Shown here: piece by piece, positions 7,041-14,602 of the stretch | Layout of the letters: each line of letters opens with the position of its first letter | Numbering within the stretch: the stretch's first letter is position 1 | Assembly (NCBI GenBank): GCA_937967665.1 | Contig: CALBSZ010000094.1 | Coordinates: forward strand, 1 to 15,969 | Source of the DNA: an uncultured Planctomycetaceae bacterium | Lineage (GTDB): Bacteria > Planctomycetota > Planctomycetia > Pirellulales > Pirellulaceae | Length of the DNA stretch: 15,969 nucleotides | Direction: 5' to 3' | Made by a program: the position numbers and the translations under genes | Notes under the pieces: model-generated | The model's input: the letters and a program-made list of their open reading frames with translations, nothing else | Database searches by the model: none | Told to the model about the DNA's origin: nothing

Positions 7041-8613
7041 GTTTAGAGCTAAGCAACGCCCGTTTGACAATCAGTACCAAGAACGCGTCACATTCATTTA
7101 CAACTGTTGTAAGTTCTTCAAAGCGACTACAATCCTCGCAGATTCGATTGAGGTAGTGCGTAAGCTCCCGACGTGTCGTCACAATGTACTGTACGCAGTG
7201 CTTCTGCAGAAGCGGCTCGATTTGTGGCCCTGGATACGGATACCTACCAGCGACTTGCATGAACTGCTCGACGGACTGAACTCTTTCGTCAAGATTGCAG
7301 CCGGGTGCAAGCACGTGGTGTCTAGTCTTCAACAAGACGGCCCATTTTATCGAGCCAATTGGCAGTACTATGCCTTGAGGCAAGTTATTCAACATATCAC
7401 ATGCAGCAACGACTTGGTTATGCTGCCGCTCCGCGAGCAAATGGTCGATTACGTAGTTTAGCACACTACACACTGTCGACGTGACACAGTAGCACAACAC
7501 TACCAGAAGACTCCACGTGGGCAACCCTGTAAACAGAACAGCTGACATGATTACGGTGGGTGCAGTAGCAAACTCTAGGTAACGCTCCGGTTCACCTAAA
7601 AACGCAAGCCAGCGACATGACGTGATCAAGAATGCAACTAATGCACTTCCAATCCATGTAGTCATAAACGGCGAGCCACCATTCGTGTAAATGTACCAGC
7701 ACGCGGCAAGAAGAAATGGTTGCGCGGTTATTGCGACGTGAAGAGTGTTCCGCTCTGTGAAATACCACTTCACTGCGTTCCACACTCGACCGCCGGTAAG
7801 CAACAAATAGCAGTGAGCGGCCGCGTCGTACATGTACCGGCCAAATGTTCGCGATTGCGGATGAAGGAACACCTTTTGCAAGTACCTAACATAGAAAAGG
7901 GAATGCCGAAACTGCCCCCGGATTACCCTGGCCGCATGCCCCATGCTGACCGCGGTAGACAGTAGGCATGCAGCTCCAGCAACGCCTGCATACGGCGGGT
8001 ATATCACGGTGAAGCAAATACCAAAGAAGACAAAAACCTGATTAGCAAACTTCGCGGTCAGAATTAACAGAGCGCCGGCACCAACACTCAGGCAGACTAG
8101 CCACACGCTACCCGTGTGCGTCCAAACGTGAAATGAGCAGATGTGGATCAAATACAGCAATTGGCCGAGAACGCGAGGGCTACCATCAAACGCCCTTGGG
8201 CCTATTCCAATTCTCAACAGTGCGGGAGAAAAACAAAAGAACGTAACTACAAGTAGAGGTATGTGTTGAGAATCGTTAACGACACCGGCATCTTGAAGCG
8301 CTCGAGTATACGCGTACACAACTACTAGCGAAAGCGTATCAAAGGCCGCACCGGAAAATCGCTCCGCATAAGAACGAAGCCGAACGGGGAATAGGCCCAG
8401 CAGCAAATGATATAGTGGCGGATATGTATTCTCATTCGGCATGACTAGACGAGTAATCGTCTTGGGAATACGAAAGCGATTTGAACGATACAGTTCCGCG
8501 CAATAAAGATGAAAGCAAGTGTCGGCAGCAAGCGTGTGTCGAATTACGAATCGTGGCGTCGCTCGAATCACGAAACAAATACACACGATCGCAACACAGA
8601 GGAGAGAGACCAT
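7003..8613 (-). CDS. GT-C-like polytopic membrane glycosyltransferase
   Basis: This is an integral membrane protein of 536 aa with roughly ten hydrophobic segments and a C-terminal soluble domain of about 130 residues. After the first membrane segment the exoplasmic loop carries AADTCFH (Asp31, His35), followed by TYPPLYHLLL (YPPLYH at 64-69). This is the layout of GT-C enzymes such as PMT/ArnT-like transferases, which use polyprenyl-phosphate-linked sugars. A GEPERYLEF motif (Arg344) near a later segment fits the same group. It is probably a glycosyltransferase acting outside the cytoplasm on a polyprenyl-linked donor (inference from layout). I chose the ATG at 8613, which overlaps the deacetylase stop as TAATG; a TTG at 8625 is the alternative. 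It is the last gene of the minus-strand operon, and its 3' end overlaps the formyltransferase gene. Confidence 0.75.
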   Translation of the reverse strand: MVSLLCVAIVCICFVIRATPRFVIRHTLAADTCFHLYCAELYRSNRFRIPKTITRLVMPNENTYPPLYHLLLGLFPVRLRSYAERFSGAAFDTLSLVVVYAYTRALQDAGVVNDSQHIPLLVVTFFCFSPALLRIGIGPRAFDGSPRVLGQLLYLIHICSFHVWTHTGSVWLVCLSVGAGALLILTAKFANQVFVFFGICFTVIYPPYAGVAGAACLLSTAVSMGHAARVIRGQFRHSLFYVRYLQKVFLHPQSRTFGRYMYDAAAHCYLLLTGGRVWNAVKWYFTERNTLHVAITAQPFLLAACWYIYTNGGSPFMTTWIGSALVAFLITSCRWLAFLGEPERYLEFATAPTVIMSAVLFTGLPTWSLLVVLCYCVTSTVCSVLNYVIDHLLAERQHNQVVAACDMLNNLPQGIVLPIGSIKWAVLLKTRHHVLAPGCNLDERVQSVEQFMQVAGRYPYPGPQIEPLLQKHCVQYIVTTRRELTHYLNRICEDCSRFEELTTVVNECDAFLVLIVKRALLSSKLTCTPVALPAAK

Positions 8614-9275
8614 TACACCGTCCAATAACAGGGATGTGTCAATACGAGGTAGTTTTTTTGGACATCTTTGGGACGCGGCAAGAATGTGAAATCGTCGTAT
8701 ATAAATCGCTTTCCACTTGCAGTGTCGAGGTAGCAGTCTTGCAATGTATAGTGGTATTCACGCAGCGATGGATGGCAGTCGGAGAATTCAAAGCCAAAGT
8801 CGTGCAGTCGGTTAGCGACTGCACAGTAGAACTCATGACGCACCGATTTTCGATAGTCTCCGAGGCCATGAACCGAAAAAGAACGTGGCTCAAAACCGAG
8901 CTGTTTCGTAAATTCAGTTCGTTCACGCTCTAGTTCTCCAAAGTAGTTATCCTTCGTGTAGCAGGATGTGTGCAATCCAATTTCAATCCCCCTAGCGTGC
9001 AAGTCCTGAAAGAGGTCACGGAACGCATGTGCAGCGTAATCTTCACCGTCGACTCGGACATATACTCCCGGGTTAATCGTGAGTTCGAGTTCCAAGTCAA
9101 TCATTCGCTGCAAGTTGCCGATACATTCGCAGGTATCAATATCATGACGAAAAAACACACTTGTCGAATTGCCGGTCATGGTTTCCGCGAACCCGCAACA
9201 TGTCACGTCCGTCATGGCAAGGAGTCGGTTGATGAAGGCCTTGTAGAAACCGAGCGGTATCGGAACATTTAGCAT
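8613..9275 (-). CDS. NodB-like polysaccharide deacetylase (CE4-related)
   Basis: This protein of about 220 aa has the signature of the NodB/CE4 superfamily, whose members remove N- or O-acyl groups from glycans using a metal. Visible motifs are FFRHDID (His44, Asp45, Asp47), matching the Asp-Asp motif 1, and EIGLHTSCY (His102), matching motif 2. SVHGLGDY and LVLTHP near the end match later motifs. In motif 2 the canonical second His (H-x3-H) is replaced by Tyr106. No signal peptide is evident. The ATG at 9275 leaves 31 bp after the methyltransferase stop. A GTG at 9383 would add 36 basic residues but would overlap that gene by 77 bp, so it is less likely. The stop overlaps the next start as TAATG. 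Confidence 0.8.
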   Translation of the reverse strand: MLNVPIPLGFYKAFINRLLAMTDVTCCGFAETMTGNSTSVFFRHDIDTCECIGNLQRMIDLELELTINPGVYVRVDGEDYAAHAFRDLFQDLHARGIEIGLHTSCYTKDNYFGELERERTEFTKQLGFEPRSFSVHGLGDYRKSVRHEFYCAVANRLHDFGFEFSDCHPSLREYHYTLQDCYLDTASGKRFIYDDFTFLPRPKDVQKNYLVLTHPCYWTV

Positions 9276-9306
9276 TGGCTGCCGCTGCTTTTCGAGTCGA
9301 TAGGAG

Positions 9307-10221
9307 TCATGCCTTCGCCTCAGAGCTGCCCATCGACGTAGTAGCTTCTGTGTCAGCTGTTTTTTTCCAATTGTAGGAGACACTCAAATGTCCTCCAGAA
9401 TGTTCGCGTTTACTGAAGTAGCTGACGATGCTGAACCAGATCAGTTTTGGCACGAACCAATCATGCCGCACTGTCTTGCCTGTGGCCAAGAAACTTTCGA
9501 ACTGAAGCCACGAAAGATGGTTAGCGGGGGCTTCGATCGCCGTGTGTGAAACCGACACGTCTCCAAAACCACTCGACTGGAGCAGGTGAACAATTTCATC
9601 GTCGGAGAAAAAGTCATTGCGAGCTGTGCCAAACGACAACTGAAGAGCCTTACAATAAGCGGCGTATGATTCCGGGACTCGATCACCATATCGCCGTTTA
9701 AGGCGACGCATCCTGTAGGTTGGATTGTCGTACGCGTTCTTAATCACGGGATGTCCAGTTCCGTTTGAAACAACGAGGCGTCCACCGGGTTTTAATACTC
9801 TCGCAATTTCTGACAGAAACTCGCGCGGCTTTGGAATCATGGGAAGCACTTCGCTAGCAAGGACTACATCAAACGAGTCATCTGGAAACGGCAGCGATTT
9901 GCCTGAAGCGACGACAAACTCTAGCTTTTCCTTCAATTCGCTTGGTACTTTGAGCGTTGCAAGAAAGGGATTGGTGTCAATCCCGTAGGCCTTTTTCGCG
10001 AGCTTGGCCATTTCAACCGTGAAAAACCCGAGGCCGCATCCGAAATCGAGAGCAACGTCGGTTGGGGCTAGATTTAACGCTTTGATAATCTCAGGTGCCT
10101 CAAGACGCTTACGAAGATTGGGATGGCCAAACAGCGTTCGCTCAAGATCCTTCAACCGGTTTCCGGACGGAAAGTAGCCGAACCTACGAAAATTGACTTT
10201 AGGGCAGACGCGAAATAGCAT
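9307..10221 (-). CDS. Class I SAM-dependent methyltransferase
   Basis: This 304-aa cytosolic methyltransferase carries motif I as ALDFGCGLG (57-65), which binds the methionine part of SAM. An acidic strand end YGID follows, then FDVVLASEVL and LKPGGRLVVSN, typical of the Methyltransf_11 type. The substrate is unknown; a hydroxyl or carboxyl of the exported glycan is most likely from context. Its ATG at 10221 overlaps the stop of the sulfotransferase gene (TAATG), implying translational coupling. It follows wzt and the sulfotransferase in one operon, so it could supply a chain-end methyl group (inference). Confidence 0.88.
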   Translation of the reverse strand: MLFRVCPKVNFRRFGYFPSGNRLKDLERTLFGHPNLRKRLEAPEIIKALNLAPTDVALDFGCGLGFFTVEMAKLAKKAYGIDTNPFLATLKVPSELKEKLEFVVASGKSLPFPDDSFDVVLASEVLPMIPKPREFLSEIARVLKPGGRLVVSNGTGHPVIKNAYDNPTYRMRRLKRRYGDRVPESYAAYCKALQLSFGTARNDFFSDDEIVHLLQSSGFGDVSVSHTAIEAPANHLSWLQFESFLATGKTVRHDWFVPKLIWFSIVSYFSKREHSGGHLSVSYNWKKTADTEATTSMGSSEAKA

Positions 10222-11168
10222 TAGCTTCTCCGATTTGTGCTTAGTGGATCAGTGTCATATCCGAGTAACTCGCACAAGTTTCTGTACTTGTAATCCCGGA
10301 ATAGGTACTTGATTTCGGAAGCTGAGAACAACTGTTGATATTTATTGTCCAGGAACATTCCGTCACTTCTCTGATATTGAGCACGTCGCAACGCATGCAC
10401 ATCTGATTCACCCCCGAGCCAATTCTTTGTTGCGATGAAATGTGTTCCTGCATTGCCGCCAATTTGATGATGCACAAATCGGTAGGGCTGAGATACTAGT
10501 GGTGAATTCTCAACACGAAGCGAGCTCATCACTGGTGCGAGAGTCTCCCATGGTCGTTCGGCCACGTCTTCGTACCTGACCCTGTGGGTAATATAGTCGC
10601 TCGGCATAAGCGAAAATAATCGCTGATACCAACGGTGAAATCTCGCAACATACTTCCGCATCAAGAATTGTCGGCGCAATCCACTCCACCGAGACACGTG
10701 TTGTGAGGCGGGGGAAAATGCTTCCTTGTTGGCCAGATGCGATGCAAGGTGCCGTAGTGGATGCTTTGTCAGAACAAGCAGAATTGGCATCACTTCGCGA
10801 TTTGCGCCCGTATGCAGCACGCGTCCAAACCAATCCCACTCCTTGGAAGTATCAACGATAATCGATGTGCTAAACGCTCTCGCAATGCCCTGGTAAAACG
10901 TTTCAAGACTGAGGCTGTTGATAAGGTTCTTGGTCCAATACGGGCAACCCGTCCCGCAATTCGTGCACGCCACATCCCAGTCGAATGAAGCCTTGTCTGG
11001 TGCGAGTAACCAATGCAACTCCCCGCCGCCGAATATCCGAGGGTGTCCATCCAGGCAATAGTTCAGTAGTGTGCTACCAGAATAGGCCATTCCCATTACA
11101 CATATGACTTGCAAGGAATCAGCACGGTCTCTGATGCCACTTACATACGGTTGATCGACGTGAATCAT
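10221..11168 (-). CDS. PAPS-dependent sulfotransferase
   Basis: This 315-aa protein is of the bacterial sulfotransferase type, transferring sulfate from 3'-phosphoadenylyl sulfate to an acceptor hydroxyl. The 5'-phosphosulfate loop is the P-loop-like GMAYSGSTLL at 26-35. A downstream LVLTKHPLRHLASHLA segment matches the 3'-phosphate-binding region. Between them CTNCGTGCPYW is a short Cys-rich stretch of the kind often seen in this group as CxCG...CxFW. No signal peptide is seen, so it acts in the cytosol before export. The ATG shares bases with the wzt stop (ATGA), and its own stop overlaps the methyltransferase start. Co-translation with the export ATPase suggests that sulfation is part of assembly or capping of the exported polymer (inference). 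Confidence 0.85.
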   Translation of the reverse strand: MIHVDQPYVSGIRDRADSLQVICVMGMAYSGSTLLNYCLDGHPRIFGGGELHWLLAPDKASFDWDVACTNCGTGCPYWTKNLINSLSLETFYQGIARAFSTSIIVDTSKEWDWFGRVLHTGANREVMPILLVLTKHPLRHLASHLANKEAFSPASQHVSRWSGLRRQFLMRKYVARFHRWYQRLFSLMPSDYITHRVRYEDVAERPWETLAPVMSSLRVENSPLVSQPYRFVHHQIGGNAGTHFIATKNWLGGESDVHALRRAQYQRSDGMFLDNKYQQLFSASEIKYLFRDYKYRNLCELLGYDTDPLSTNRRS

Positions 11169-12427
11169 CCGGATCCTTTTTCAACGGTGGTGATGATTTC
11201 GCACGGCTGCCAGAAGATGGGCCCTCGAGTAGTGGACAACTGCCTTCTTGCTACGAAAAAAGGCTTTACGTTTCTGTACTCACACCGAGTATTTCCTTGC
11301 TTGTCACAAATGACAACCCAGAGAGAATAGTGATTGTTCAGCAATAATAGTGGATCTAGCCGAAGTTCAAATGAACCCGCTGCATCTACTGTAAGAACCT
11401 TTCCGGATACGCTACTTCCCAAACGCTCGACGAGAAACCGTGTATTGATTTCACCAATATATTCACCGGAAGGAAGACGCAAGAACCCAACGAACAACGT
11501 AACTTCGCTTTCGTGTGGACTGAGGTTGGACACGTAATCAATCGTGATCGCCATTGGCTCGCCCGAGTAGAAGGCCTGCGTGGCATCGCCAGCCGCATTG
11601 CGCAACGCGATGTCTGTTATTGAAATGCGGCCGTCACCGTCAATCGGAATTAGTTCTGTCTGGGACGCCGCCGCTCGTGCTGCATGGTTTTCAAACGCCT
11701 CGCGATTGTATTCCGCAACGACTTCACTGGGGCTACCGACTGACACGATTTGGCCTTTCGACATGAGAAACGCGCGATCACATAATTGCTCAATATGAGA
11801 CGTGTTGTGAGAAACAAATAGAATTGTTGCTCCATTGCGACACAACTGATGAATCCGCTCCATGCACTTGCGTACAAAGGCTGTATCACCTGTCGCGAGC
11901 GCCTCATCAACAATGAGGATATCGGGGTCAATGCTCATCGCTATCGAAAACAGAAGCCTTGCACGCATTCCAGAAGAATAGGTTCGAAATGGACGATCGA
12001 TGAAATGCCCGAGTTCTGAGAACGCGATAATGTCGTTCATTTTTCTGAGCACTTCACTTTTTTTCATTCCAACGAGTAACCCACCGTATAACACATTCTC
12101 GCGTCCCGTCATTTCGGGCTGAACGCCAACACCGAGCGCAAGTAGTGCAGTGACTTTTCCGTTTATGACCAGGTGCCCTCGGTCAATTGGTAAGAGGCCA
12201 GCGACAAGTTTCAGTAGCGTCGTTTTTCCAGCGCCGTTAGCACCAAGTATTCCGACAACCTCGCCGCGCCGAATCTCAAACGACACATCATTTACAGCGT
12301 AAAACTCTTCGAAAAAGCGTTTTCGATTCCAGAAACACAGCAGTTCCAAAAGTGGTCCCGTAACAATATCTTTGTATAACTTGAACCTCTTAGATACATT
12401 CGCGACTTTTACGGCAACTTCGCTCAT
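11165..12427 (-). CDS. wzt: Polysaccharide ABC exporter ATPase with C-terminal glycan-binding domain
   Basis: This 420-aa nucleotide-binding subunit belongs to a Wzm/Wzt-type exporter that moves lipid-linked O-antigen-like polysaccharide across the inner membrane. It has Walker A GANGAGKTT (62-70), the QPEMTGREN block, the ABC signature YSSGMRARL (150-158), Walker B ILIVDEAL (170-177) and the switch His207. The region from about 260 to 400 is a beta-rich extension, as in Wzt proteins whose C-terminal domain recognises the modified non-reducing end of the glycan. Length fits this long Wzt class, not the short KpsT class. It starts the minus-strand operon, and no Shine-Dalgarno sequence is visible before the ATG at 12427. 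Its permease partner lies on the opposite strand. Confidence 0.93.
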   Translation of the reverse strand: MSEVAVKVANVSKRFKLYKDIVTGPLLELLCFWNRKRFFEEFYAVNDVSFEIRRGEVVGILGANGAGKTTLLKLVAGLLPIDRGHLVINGKVTALLALGVGVQPEMTGRENVLYGGLLVGMKKSEVLRKMNDIIAFSELGHFIDRPFRTYSSGMRARLLFSIAMSIDPDILIVDEALATGDTAFVRKCMERIHQLCRNGATILFVSHNTSHIEQLCDRAFLMSKGQIVSVGSPSEVVAEYNREAFENHAARAAASQTELIPIDGDGRISITDIALRNAAGDATQAFYSGEPMAITIDYVSNLSPHESEVTLFVGFLRLPSGEYIGEINTRFLVERLGSSVSGKVLTVDAAGSFELRLDPLLLLNNHYSLWVVICDKQGNTRCEYRNVKPFFVARRQLSTTRGPIFWQPCEIITTVEKGSG

Positions 12428-12662
12428 ATGGGAACTTTAGTGTTGAAAAAGTGGCACAAATCCAAACGGACGATGACTAGGATCAACAAAATGGCAATGG
12501 TTACATCGCCTGTGGCACATTATGCAAACTTGATACCACTCGTCGGAATCGATGCACGAACTCGGCAGGAGCCAACTGGCGCATCACAATTCCCTCAACC
12601 GATACAGACTGTTCGACTATAGGTCCCGACCGCAGCGATACGGCAGTAACCTATACTAGCCT
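12428..12662. promoter_or_regulatory. Divergent intergenic region between wzt and wzm
   Basis: This stretch of about 235 bases separates two head-to-head genes, so it must hold the promoters for both if both are locally transcribed. On the plus strand TATACT at 12652-12657 resembles a -10 box; no good -35 box is seen at the right distance. On the minus strand CATAAT (12524-12519) is a weak -10 candidate for wzt. No clear operator repeats were found. A 64-codon open frame from 12428 looks random in composition and is not called. Confidence 0.4.
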
Positions 12663-12710
12663 GTGTCGACCATTCCACCACATTTATTCAATTGCACGCG
12701 GTTACGTTCA

Positions 12711-13553
12711 GTGACAACAAATCAAACGTTAATAGCCAGAAATAGGTTTTACTCACTTAACGCTCCCGTCTTAATGATTCTTTCGATTTACGTGAATCGT
12801 GAGCTAATCTGGGAGATGGCGGTGAAAGACCTAAAGGGAACCAACAAAGGTGCGTTTCTCGGGAGCGCATGGGTCTTGCTTAACCCGTTTATTCAAACCG
12901 CCGCCTACGTGATTATTGTATCTTACGTCTTCCAGTCGCAGATGCCGACCGGAAACGACAGTCGCTTCGACTATGCTCTATATGTGCTCTCCGGAATGAT
13001 ACCCTGGCAGATAATGACGTATTCGATTATGGCTGCACCGTCGCTAGTACGTGAGCGTATCGACTTGGTAAAACAAGTCATTTATCCCATTGAGACGTTA
13101 CCTCTGACAAACCTAATTGTTGGTGCAATCGGTGCCATGGTGTCACTCGCGATATACATGCTTACTGTTGTCGCTATTGGCGCGGCTAGTTGGACTCTTG
13201 TGTGGCTACCTTTGCCTTTCATAATCCTTGCATTGTTCGTTTTGGGAGTGTCGTGGACGTGCATGATCATTGGTGTTCTCGTCAAAGACCTACGCGAGAT
13301 CGTTGCGGTTGTCATGAACCTGATGGTATTTGTGTCACCTGTCGTGGCGAGTGAATCATTGGTTGGAACTGAAAGATGGCATTACATCCAGCTCAACCCC
13401 CTATCACATGTTGTCATTTGCTTTCGCGACGTGTTTCACGCAGAATTTCACCAATGGAGTTGGATCATTTTTATCGCAATCTCTAGCATCACGTTTGTAC
13501 TTGGTAGTCTCATAATGCTCCGCACCAAGACGCTTATAAATGAGTACATTTGA
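12711..13553 (+). CDS. wzm: Polysaccharide ABC exporter permease
   Basis: This integral inner-membrane permease (ABC-2 type) has about six hydrophobic segments and pairs with Wzt to export the glycan. The N-terminal cytoplasmic part RELIWEMAVKDLKGTNKGAFLGSAW-type layout is diagnostic of the Wzm/KpsM/TagG family, as are the following LLNPF and the C-terminal LNPLSHVVICFRDV. The start is uncertain. The frame is open from a GTG at 12663, but a TATACT box at 12652-12657 would put transcription start at about that point. A GTG at 12711 keeps the RNRFYSLN stretch, which resembles a conserved lead-in. An ATG at 12774 would remove it. No candidate has a good Shine-Dalgarno sequence. The gene is read away from wzt, an unusual order, and ends 14 bp from the convergent methyltransferase gene. 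Confidence 0.85.
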   Translation: MTTNQTLIARNRFYSLNAPVLMILSIYVNRELIWEMAVKDLKGTNKGAFLGSAWVLLNPFIQTAAYVIIVSYVFQSQMPTGNDSRFDYALYVLSGMIPWQIMTYSIMAAPSLVRERIDLVKQVIYPIETLPLTNLIVGAIGAMVSLAIYMLTVVAIGAASWTLVWLPLPFIILALFVLGVSWTCMIIGVLVKDLREIVAVVMNLMVFVSPVVASESLVGTERWHYIQLNPLSHVVICFRDVFHAEFHQWSWIIFIAISSITFVLGSLIMLRTKTLINEYI

Positions 13554-13567
13554 GGACGTCGCTACTC

Positions 13568-14425
13568 TCAGCGTTGGCCTATGCCCGAAAACTGAGTGTG
13601 ACTGTTCCTCCTAAACACGAACACATTACAGCCGCTGCTGGTACCGACGGACTTGTGGTTGTCGAGGACAAGTCCGGAACCGGCACAGAATTCGGTGATT
13701 TCTTCGCTCGAGGCGACTTCGAAGGGGTAGCCGCCGATCCAGTCGATGACGTCGTGCCAGTAACTCATGCCGCGTAACTTGCGATACTGCAGACGACGGC
13801 GGACAAACTCGATCGGCGAAAACAGGTGTCTGCCGAATCCAAGCAGCTCGGTCGCGCCGCCGATGGCGAGCGCCAGCAACGGCTTTGCCAGCTCCGGCGA
13901 GTGGCAGTACGCCTTCTTAATTTGTCGCCAGACGCGGCTCTTCCAGCCCTGGTCGTTGTAGATCGAAATGAATAACTTGCCGTGTTCGGCCACCGGGATC
14001 ATGGCGTTTTCGATGGCTTGCCACATGGCGCCGGTGTGATGCAGGACGCCCCAGGAATAGACGATGTCGTACTTGCCCAACGATTCCAGGTAGTCGCGGT
14101 CCAGGACGCTCCCCTGCTCGATCTGCCACGCGGTGTTGTCCGGCTCGAAGCGCCGTTTCAATTCCTGCGTGCAGCCGACGCTGCTGGGATCGTAATCAAA
14201 CGAATGGACCGTGGCGCCCAGGCGGACGGCGGCCAGCGACGACAGTCCGCTGCCGCAGCCGACGTCCAGGAAGCGCAGGCCGGACAAGTCGTCGACCTGC
14301 AGCATCTGCGTGATGTCCTGCTGGGCCATCGCAATCCGCTCGCCGTCCACCGTTTCCAGGAACCGCAGCCAGTTGGCACCGAACGCGAAGCGCTGGCCGG
14401 ATTCAATTTCTACCGTGGCTTGCAT
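13568..14425 (-). CDS. Class I SAM-dependent methyltransferase (second)
   Basis: This 285-aa methyltransferase has motif I FLDVGCGSG (52-60), an acidic strand end SFDYD that binds the SAM ribose, and the YDIVYSWGVLHHTG block, followed by GKLFISIYND. The last 100 residues form a helical, basic region ending in GSGLVLDNHKS. The likely role is methylation of a sugar or lipid carrier in the same surface-glycan pathway, judging from context alone. It is markedly more GC-rich than wzm, whose 3' end is only 14 bp away, and it reads in the same direction as the second asparagine synthase-like gene upstream. The ATG at 14425 has no strong Shine-Dalgarno sequence. It is unlike the methyltransferase at 9307 outside the shared SAM motifs. 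Confidence 0.87.
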   Translation of the reverse strand: MQATVEIESGQRFAFGANWLRFLETVDGERIAMAQQDITQMLQVDDLSGLRFLDVGCGSGLSSLAAVRLGATVHSFDYDPSSVGCTQELKRRFEPDNTAWQIEQGSVLDRDYLESLGKYDIVYSWGVLHHTGAMWQAIENAMIPVAEHGKLFISIYNDQGWKSRVWRQIKKAYCHSPELAKPLLALAIGGATELLGFGRHLFSPIEFVRRRLQYRKLRGMSYWHDVIDWIGGYPFEVASSEEITEFCAGSGLVLDNHKSVGTSSGCNVFVFRRNSHTQFSGIGQR

Positions 14426-14439
14426 GTGGGTTGCTCAGT

Positions 14440-14517
14440 CTACAAATGTTGTTCGAGAGGCGATAAGCGTAAAAGGGTTTCGGTGCTTTCGCGGCGGGTG
14501 AAGGGTTTCGAGTTCAT
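14440..14517 (-). CDS. Possible 25-aa small ORF with a strong ribosome binding site
   Basis: Between the second amidotransferase and methyltransferase genes, a minus-strand ATG at 14517 opens 25 codons ending in TAG at 14440. The peptide begins MNSKPFTRRES and ends LSPLEQHL. It is polar, with no membrane segment, and I recognise no family. GGGGAGGG lies 5 bases before the ATG, a better Shine-Dalgarno sequence than most long genes here have. However, that stretch belongs to a GC-rich repeat-like region, so the match may be chance or part of an interspersed element. It would be translated between the two flanking genes if they form an operon. Confidence 0.25.
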   Translation of the reverse strand: MNSKPFTRRESTETLLRLSPLEQHL

Positions 14518-14544
14518 GTGTGCCCTCCCCGCTCGTTCCTCGCG

Positions 14545-14566
14545 ACCCTCCCGCAAGCGGGAGGGT
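14545..14566. repeat. Perfect 10-bp palindrome ACCCTCCCGC / GCGGGAGGGT
   Basis: Positions 14545-14554 and 14557-14566 are perfect reverse complements around AA. The palindrome lies 37 bp downstream of the stop of the second amidotransferase gene, where a terminator could sit, but no T-run follows on the minus strand. The sequence looks like an interspersed planctomycete-type palindromic element. It could still act as an mRNA-stabilising hairpin. Confidence 0.55.
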
Positions 14567-14602
14567 GGATGTAGTTGGTTCGGTCGTTGACTCGCGATTA
14601 CC

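Noticed and set aside
9276..9383. GTG start giving the deacetylase 36 extra residues
   Set aside because: It would overlap the methyltransferase by 77 bp, and the added residues are basic and not family-like. The ATG at 9275 directly precedes the first expected segment. It is kept as an alternative only.
12428..12622. A 64-codon plus-strand frame in the wzt-wzm gap
   Set aside because: There is no ribosome binding site, the composition is random-looking, and it lies in a stretch that should hold two promoters.
14545..14566. Intrinsic terminator after the second amidotransferase gene
   Set aside because: The stem is perfect, but no T-run follows on the minus strand; it fits an interspersed palindrome better.
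13982..14590. A 202-codon plus-strand open frame opposite the second methyltransferase
   Set aside because: It is antisense to a gene with clear SAM-binding motifs and reflects high GC content at third codon positions.
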